Assembly: GCA_014239715.1 (NCBI GenBank)
Contig: JAAZYJ010000217.1
Span: 1-20,766 of the forward strand
Reading direction: 5' to 3'
DNA: 20,766 bases
Origin: Flavobacteriales bacterium
GTDB taxonomy: Bacteria > Bacteroidota > Bacteroidia > Flavobacteriales > Parvicellaceae
Shown here one piece after another: positions 16,285 through 20,766 of the stretch (within the stretch, counting starts at the first letter, position 1; each line of letters opens with the position of its first letter). The position numbers and the translations under genes were made by a program. The notes under the pieces are model-generated. The model was not told where the DNA came from, ran no database searches, and was given only the letters and a program-made list of their open reading frames with translations.

Positions 16285-16313
16285 GGAAACGTTTTGTAGC
16301 ACTAAATGTTTCC
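16285..16313. promoter_or_regulatory. Candidate TetR operator, 29-bp imperfect palindrome
   Basis: The 13-base arms GGAAACGTTTTGT (16285-16297) and ACTAAATGTTTCC (16301-16313) surround the centre AGC. Eleven of 13 positions are complementary, including six consecutive outer pairs (GGAAAC/GTTTCC). It lies 30 bp upstream of the tetR start and overlaps the expected -33 region of the proposed promoter. Size, symmetry and position are those expected of a TetR-family autoregulatory operator. Confidence 0.6.
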
Positions 16314-16375
16314 AGCGGAATTAGAGACTTAACTTATGTAACCTGTTTGACCAACTAATATGACTTTTTGATTTC

Positions 16376-16401
16376 GGCAAATGCCTAGTAAAAATGCATT
16401 T
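16376..16401. repeat. Two small palindromes between tetR and asnS
   Basis: GGCAAATGCC (16376-16385) and AAATGCATTT (16392-16401) share the AAATGC core 13 bases apart. They lie in the middle of the 229-bp divergent gap. They may be a paired binding site or chance AT-rich symmetry; nothing nearby decides between these. Confidence 0.25.
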
Positions 16402-16446
16402 CACAGAATTCATCTGACTAGAATTGTCAATTTATTCAGCTTGTTT

Positions 16447-16459
16447 AAACTAAAGTTTG
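16447..16459 (+). promoter_or_regulatory. Weak promoter-like region before asnS
   Basis: TAAAGTTTG (16451-16459) resembles TAnnTTTG with one extra spacer base and overlaps a small inverted repeat, AAACT-AA-AGTTT (16447-16458). It ends 25 bp before the asnS ATG. A TTG at 16424-16426 lies 24 bp upstream. No better promoter match was found in this gap on the plus strand. Confidence 0.25.
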
Positions 16460-16484
16460 TTTTTTTGTACCAAAGTCCAGTCGT

Positions 16485-17924
16485 ATGAAACGAGATAAGA
16501 TAAAAGTCCTATTTGAATCAAGCCCAATTGGAAAGGACATAAAGGTAAGTGGCTGGGTACGAAGTTTTCGGAACAATCGATTTATTGCAATAAATGACGG
16601 GTCATGCCTTAAGACTCTTCAGGTTGTGATAGAAGCCGAAGAATTAGAACCTGCAGTTCTGGAAAAAATTACGATTGGGAGTGCCATCACTGTGTATGGA
16701 AGCCTGGTAGAATCTCAAGGCAAAGGGCAAACTGTTGAGGTTTTAGCGAAGAACTTGGAAGTCGTCGGTTCTGCCGATACTGAGGCGGTTTCAAAAACGA
16801 TACTTCAACCAAAAAGACATTCATTAGAGACGTTAAGAGAACAAGCTCATCTTCGATTCAGAACGAACACTTTTGGCGCTGTTTTCAGAATTCGGCACCA
16901 CCTTTCTTACGCAATTCACAAGTATTTTAACGACCTGGGGTTCTTTTATATTCACTCCCCTATTATTACCGGATCTGATGCGGAAGGAGCAGGTGAGATG
17001 TTTCGGGTTTCAGCGCTTGATCTACAATCCCCTCCCCTAACCGAGTCAGGGCAAATTGACTATTCTGAAGACTTTTTTGGCAAAGAAACGCATCTTACGG
17101 TATCAGGTCAGCTGGAGGCAGAATTGAGTGCCCTTGGGTTGGGACAGGTTTACACTTTTGGTCCCACATTCAGAGCGGAGAATTCAAATACGTCGCGGCA
17201 TCTGGCTGAATTCTGGATGATCGAACCTGAGATTGCTTTTGCTGACCTCGAAGATGATATGGATCTGGGTGAAGACTTTCTGAAGTACTGTGTCAGCTAC
17301 ATATTAAACAATTGCGGGGAAGACTTGGCGTTTTTAGCCGAAAGAGAAGCAAACGAAGAAAAGACCAAACCCCAAAACGAACGTAATGAGCTAACCCTCA
17401 AAGAACGAATGGAGCTGGTCTCATCCAGCGATTTTGAAAGAATTACCTATGGTCAGGCTATTGATGTTCTGCAACGCTCCAAACCTTTCAAAAAGAAGAA
17501 ATTTAAATTCCCGGTTGAATGGGGCAAAGACCTTGCAAGTGAACACGAGCGGTTCTTGGTTGAAAAACACTTTAAAAAACCGGTGATCATCTACAACTAT
17601 CCAGCTAAAATAAAAGCATTTTATATGCGTAACAATGAAGATGGAGAAACGGTTGCTGCTATGGACGTTCTGTTCCCCGGAATTGGCGAGATCATTGGTG
17701 GATCGCAGCGGGAAGAGAGGCTTGAAGTGCTTAAACAAAAATGCATCGAATTTGACATTCCTGAAGATCACATCTGGTGGTATCTGGACACAAGAAAATT
17801 CGGAACCGTGCCGCATGCAGGGTTTGGCCTGGGATTTGAGAGGTTAGTAATGTTCTGCACGGGCATGACCAACATCAGAGATGTTATTCCGTTCCCAAGA
17901 ACACCAAAGAACGCCGAGTTTTGA
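16485..17924 (+). CDS. asnS: Asparaginyl-tRNA synthetase
   Basis: This class IIb synthetase charges tRNA-Asn in the cytoplasm. Domains: an N-terminal OB-fold anticodon-binding domain (about 1-105, with VSGWVRSFRNNRFIAINDG), then the catalytic core with motif 1 around 130-165 (LGFFYIHSPIITGSDAEGAG), motif 2 at 228-250 (TFRAENSNTSRHLAEFWMIE) and motif 3 near the C-terminus (HAGFGLGFERLVMF, 444-457, ending TNIRDVIPFPR). GGSQRE (405-410) is typical of the AsnRS/AspRS group. The SNTSRHLAEF form of motif 2 and absence of the bacterial AspRS insertion favour AsnRS. It has 479 residues against 466 in E. coli. rpoN follows after 36 bp on the same strand. Confidence 0.97.
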   Translation: MKRDKIKVLFESSPIGKDIKVSGWVRSFRNNRFIAINDGSCLKTLQVVIEAEELEPAVLEKITIGSAITVYGSLVESQGKGQTVEVLAKNLEVVGSADTEAVSKTILQPKRHSLETLREQAHLRFRTNTFGAVFRIRHHLSYAIHKYFNDLGFFYIHSPIITGSDAEGAGEMFRVSALDLQSPPLTESGQIDYSEDFFGKETHLTVSGQLEAELSALGLGQVYTFGPTFRAENSNTSRHLAEFWMIEPEIAFADLEDDMDLGEDFLKYCVSYILNNCGEDLAFLAEREANEEKTKPQNERNELTLKERMELVSSSDFERITYGQAIDVLQRSKPFKKKKFKFPVEWGKDLASEHERFLVEKHFKKPVIIYNYPAKIKAFYMRNNEDGETVAAMDVLFPGIGEIIGGSQREERLEVLKQKCIEFDIPEDHIWWYLDTRKFGTVPHAGFGLGFERLVMFCTGMTNIRDVIPFPRTPKNAEF

Positions 17925-17960
17925 TTGCATTTTTTTGTATTTTGACTGAACTTTACAGCT

Positions 17961-19415
17961 ATGCTAAAACAACGACTACAACATAAGCTCCTACAAAAGC
18001 TATCTCCTCAGCAAATTCAGTTGATGAAATTGTTGCAGGTGCCTACTGTTGAGCTCGAGCAAAGAATAAAGGAGGAAATCGAAGAAAACCCTGCTTTGGA
18101 AGAGGGCGCTGAGGTTGACGAAGCCCAAAATGACCTGGAAAACGATGATAAGTTTGAAGGCGATGATTCTGACTCCAGAGATTCTGACGATTTTGACATC
18201 AACGACTATTTAGATGATGATATTCCTGCTTATAGGACACACTCAAACAACACCACATCTGAGGATGATGAAAAGGCAATACCGTTATCCGGCGGTAAGA
18301 CATTTCAGGAGCTCTTGGATGACCAAATTGGCCTACGTATTGCAGACAGCAAAGAGTTGTTGATCGCCAAAACAATTATTGGAAACCTGGACGATGGTGG
18401 ATACTTAAGAAGGGAAATTATCAATCTTGTTGATGATCTTGCTTTTTCACAAAATCTCATTTGCGACGAACAGGAAGTCGAAGCAGTTCTTGCTATGGTT
18501 CAGAATTTGGAACCGGCAGGTGTAGGAGCACGAAGTTTAAAGGAGTGCTTACTTATTCAGCTGCGGAGGAAAGAAAAGATGACCATAGAACAAAAAACAG
18601 CCGAAGTTGTTCTGGAAAAGCATTTTGATGAATTCACCAAAAAGCATTACAGCAAAATTGTAAAAAAACTGGAAATTGAATCTGACGACCTCAAGGACGC
18701 GGTAGAGGAGATCATAAAGCTTAATCCAAAACCCGGAAATTCGCTCAGAGCAACGTCACACTCTATTCATCAGATTATTCCCGACTTCATTATTCGTGAG
18801 GATGATGGTGAGCTTAGCTTATCGCTTAATAGCCGCAATGCGCCACAATTAAAAGTTAGCCGGGGTTATTCGGAAATGCTTGAAACGTATGCTGCAAGCC
18901 AGAAAACCAAGAAAGACAAAGAGGCTATCATGTTTGTAAAACAGAAAATTGATTCTGCAAAATGGTTTATTGACGCCATCAAACAAAGGCAGCAGACTCT
19001 GTTGGTAACAATGGAGGCAATAATGAATTACCAAAGGGAATTTTTTCTGTCAGGAGATGAAACTTCTTTGAAGCCAATGATCTTAAAAGATATTGCAGAA
19101 ATCGTAGAATTAGATATTTCAACCATTTCCCGCGTAGCGAACAGCAAGCATGCACAAACACCGTACGGCACTTATTTACTCAAATATTTCTTTTCAGAAT
19201 CACTTTCTACGGATTCCGGCGAAGAGGTTTCGACCCGTGAGGTCAAAAAAATCCTTCAAGATGCCGTGGATGGCGAGATCAAGAACAAGCCACTTACTGA
19301 CGAAAAGCTTGCGACATTGCTGAAAAATAAGGGGTATAATATTGCAAGGAGGACCGTTGCAAAATACCGTGAACAGCTTAACATTCCGGTTGCAAGGCTA
19401 AGAAAGGAACTTTAG
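17961..19415 (+). CDS. rpoN: RNA polymerase sigma-54 factor
   Basis: This alternative sigma factor recognises -24/-12 promoters and needs an AAA+ activator to open DNA. Region I (1-50) is the Gln/Leu-rich activator-responsive segment (KLSPQQIQLMKLLQVPTVEL, ending IEENPALE). Region II (about 51-105) is a strongly acidic linker rich in Asp/Glu/Ser. Region III has the core-binding domain (about 112-250, with LDDGGYLR and LEPAGVGARSLKECL), the LNPKPGNSL block (254-262), a helix-turn-helix near 374-395 (ILKDIAEIVELDISTISRV) and the RpoN box ARRTVAKYRE (462-471), which reads the -24 element. All key elements are intact; length (484) is normal. It follows asnS by 36 bp and precedes the PAP2-like gene by 11 bp. 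No cognate activator is encoded in the window. Confidence 0.97.
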   Translation: MLKQRLQHKLLQKLSPQQIQLMKLLQVPTVELEQRIKEEIEENPALEEGAEVDEAQNDLENDDKFEGDDSDSRDSDDFDINDYLDDDIPAYRTHSNNTTSEDDEKAIPLSGGKTFQELLDDQIGLRIADSKELLIAKTIIGNLDDGGYLRREIINLVDDLAFSQNLICDEQEVEAVLAMVQNLEPAGVGARSLKECLLIQLRRKEKMTIEQKTAEVVLEKHFDEFTKKHYSKIVKKLEIESDDLKDAVEEIIKLNPKPGNSLRATSHSIHQIIPDFIIREDDGELSLSLNSRNAPQLKVSRGYSEMLETYAASQKTKKDKEAIMFVKQKIDSAKWFIDAIKQRQQTLLVTMEAIMNYQREFFLSGDETSLKPMILKDIAEIVELDISTISRVANSKHAQTPYGTYLLKYFFSESLSTDSGEEVSTREVKKILQDAVDGEIKNKPLTDEKLATLLKNKGYNIARRTVAKYREQLNIPVARLRKEL

Positions 19416-19426
19416 ATCTTCATTAG

Positions 19427-20077
19427 ATGCGTTTCGCTGCAAATTTTATCTCATACACATTTCACCCTATTTTCATGCCCGCCATTGGATTTGTGCTGAT
19501 AATGGGGTTGGGTGTGGAGTTTGTGCCATTCATGACACCTGAGATAAAGAGCAAGATCCTATTTTATTTGATCCTTCCTTTCACAATTTACTTTCCACTG
19601 AGCTATCTTCTGATGCTTCGCCTAAGCAAAAACGTTTCAAGTTTTCGTCTACATGGCCGCAAAGAGCGCATCCCGATATTTGTCGGCACTTTGATTTTTT
19701 ATCTGGCCTCATACATATTTGCCAGATCACTCGTTTTTGTTCTCCCAACAATCTACTACTCGATGATGTTAGGCGGAATCATCAGCGTGCTTATTGCCAC
19801 TCTAATTACACTCAAATGGAAGATCAGTATCCATGCTATTGGTATCAGTGGGGTGCTGGGAGTACTTTTCTCCACAGGGGAGCATATTTCTCACTCATTT
19901 TACATGCTAACGGACAATCCTGTTTTTTGGCCGATCATCTGCTTCATTTTATTAACCGGTGCTGTATGCAGCTCGCGTTTGGCCCTAAACGTTCATACCC
20001 CTGGTCAGATCTACGCAGGATTACTGGTTGGTTTCTTCAGCCTTTACATACCCATTAAGTTATTGCTGGTAATTTGA
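19427..20077 (+). CDS. PAP2-like integral membrane protein
   Basis: This is a 216-residue polytopic membrane protein with about six hydrophobic segments (roughly 8-30, 44-64, 84-106, 110-128, 165-180 and 196-216). It shows a weakened lipid-phosphatase (PAP2) pattern: LHGRKERIP (75-83) resembles motif 1 (K-x6-RP); SIHAIG (134-139, His136) stands where PSGH is expected; and SR-x5-H-x3-Q (Ser183, Arg184, His190, Gln194) matches motif 3 SR-x5-H-x3-D except that the final Asp is Gln. Such proteins are seen in Bacteroidota and usually labelled PAP2-family. If active it would dephosphorylate a lipid phosphate or diphosphate; the altered motifs leave activity uncertain. It starts 11 bp after rpoN, probably on the asnS-rpoN transcript, and converges on the next gene with 8 bp between stops. 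Confidence 0.8.
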   Translation: MRFAANFISYTFHPIFMPAIGFVLIMGLGVEFVPFMTPEIKSKILFYLILPFTIYFPLSYLLMLRLSKNVSSFRLHGRKERIPIFVGTLIFYLASYIFARSLVFVLPTIYYSMMLGGIISVLIATLITLKWKISIHAIGISGVLGVLFSTGEHISHSFYMLTDNPVFWPIICFILLTGAVCSSRLALNVHTPGQIYAGLLVGFFSLYIPIKLLLVI

Positions 20078-20085
20078 AAGTCTGT

Positions 20086-20766
20086 CTAGAATCGGATCCA
20101 GGAAAGCCCCAATGATATAGGGTAAAGCTGAACACCTTTTCCTTTTTCAAACAACGGACTAAGGCTGTAAAAACCAGAAATTGCAAACTTATTGAATGCA
20201 ATGCGAAGAGTCAGCCCATACCTGTACCTTGTAACATTCTTTAAGTCGTAAACTTTGTACTTTATTTCTTTATCCTTCCATTTTACATGGTTATTAACCA
20301 GTATCCCTGCCTTAAATCCAGGGTACACCCTGATACTTTTTGTTCTTCCATCTTCAGATTTGGGCCTTATATTCATGTTTCTCAATCTGAGCTCTATAGG
20401 AACATCGATGTAATTTGCTGCAAACTTATTTTTCTTCCAGGTGACATTTGCCGGACGAGCGTACAAACCGGTAAACCCATTTCCTGTCGACTCGTTAATA
20501 AACTCTCCGTTATGATGTACGTTGTGCGAACCCAAGCCAAGGCCAATTGCCAGAGCTACATGACTTTTTTTGCCAAGCGGAATGTCTTTATACCAATATG
20601 CATTAAACCCAATTGATGTTGCGCTGGTTGTTATGGAGGGTGGCTTATCTAACCACGAATCCCAATTAAAATCAACGATAATTCTATCGAATTTTTCCGG
20701 TCCGTCATCGGCTGCAGTCAATTTAAAATATTCAAATAAGCCTTGTGAAAACCCTATAGCTTGACA
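20086..20766 (-). CDS. Outer-membrane beta-barrel protein, 5' end beyond the window
   Basis: The frame stays open to the right edge: 226 codons are visible and the true start lies outside. The first visible residues (CQAIGFSQGLFEYFKLTAAD) look like the end of a signal peptide with cleavage near FSQ. The rest alternates polar and hydrophobic residues, with Gly/aromatic-rich strands such as VALAIGLGLGSHNVHHNG, AANYIDVPIELRLR, GFKAGILVNNHVKW and RYRYGLTLRIAFNKFAISGF. It ends in LGLSWIRF, whose terminal Phe fits the outer-membrane beta-signal. This is consistent with the small beta-barrel (OMP_b-brl, PorT-like) proteins common in Bacteroidota. It does not look like PorT itself to me, and its specific function is unknown. 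A shorter reading from TTG at 20719-20721 would lose the signal peptide and is not preferred. Confidence 0.8.
   Translation of the reverse strand, partial: CQAIGFSQGLFEYFKLTAADDGPEKFDRIIVDFNWDSWLDKPPSITTSATSIGFNAYWYKDIPLGKKSHVALAIGLGLGSHNVHHNGEFINESTGNGFTGLYARPANVTWKKNKFAANYIDVPIELRLRNMNIRPKSEDGRTKSIRVYPGFKAGILVNNHVKWKDKEIKYKVYDLKNVTRYRYGLTLRIAFNKFAISGFYSLSPLFEKGKGVQLYPISLGLSWIRF

Noticed and set aside
16256..16484. Small RNA or riboswitch in the tetR-asnS gap
   Set aside because: I see short palindromes and promoter-like boxes but no extended paired structure, terminator or known riboswitch core.
1..20766. Mobile element, phage, CRISPR or defence island
   Set aside because: No transposase, integrase, repeat array, toxin-antitoxin or nuclease gene is present. 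Nearly all genes are recognisable core or efflux genes with similar base composition.

Overview
The window is ordinary, gene-dense core chromosome of a Bacteroidota bacterium, most likely in or near the Flavobacteriia. Four things point there. Several intergenic spaces carry TAnnTTTG -7 boxes, in one case with a TTTG box 18 bp upstream. There is a cysteine-rich surface protein with the C-terminal sorting domain of the type IX secretion system (gliding-motility-associated type). A DUF177-rpmF-plsX-fabH cluster is present, and Dxs has the short form seen in flavobacteria. No mobile element, CRISPR array, tRNA or rRNA was recognised, and no gap between genes exceeds about 230 bases.

Layout. (1) 1-4386, minus strand: pepA-pdxA (2 bp apart), then DUF177/YceD-rpmF-plsX-fabH (fabH runs off the left edge), with a good promoter in front of the DUF177 gene. 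This combines amino-acid turnover, vitamin B6 synthesis, ribosome assembly and the start of fatty-acid and phospholipid synthesis. (2) 4550-7793, plus strand: a secreted multidomain protein followed after a single base by ribE (riboflavin synthase). (3) 7765-9519, minus strand: dxs, whose 3' end overlaps that of ribE. (4) 9586-16255, minus strand: a complete tripartite RND efflux operon in the order tetR-tolC-adaptor-permease, all genes within a few bases of each other. A 29-bp imperfect palindrome just upstream of tetR is a strong candidate autoregulatory operator. (5) 16485-20077, plus strand: asnS-rpoN-PAP2-like membrane protein, probably cotranscribed. (6) 20086-20766, minus strand: an outer-membrane beta-barrel protein whose N-terminus lies beyond the right edge.

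How the genes connect. Dxs makes DXP, which feeds isoprenoids and, with the PdxA product, pyridoxal phosphate. RibE makes the riboflavin that becomes FMN/FAD. PlsX and FabH link phospholipid and fatty-acid initiation. The efflux operon appears to be a self-contained, ligand-regulated export unit.

I did not find a convincing undescribed system. The points most worth a second look are the tetR palindrome, the -7 boxes lying 5-7 bases from the GTG/TTG starts of tetR and dxs (possible leaderless transcripts), a His-to-Asn change at a PdxA metal ligand, and an extra membrane hairpin in the RND permease.
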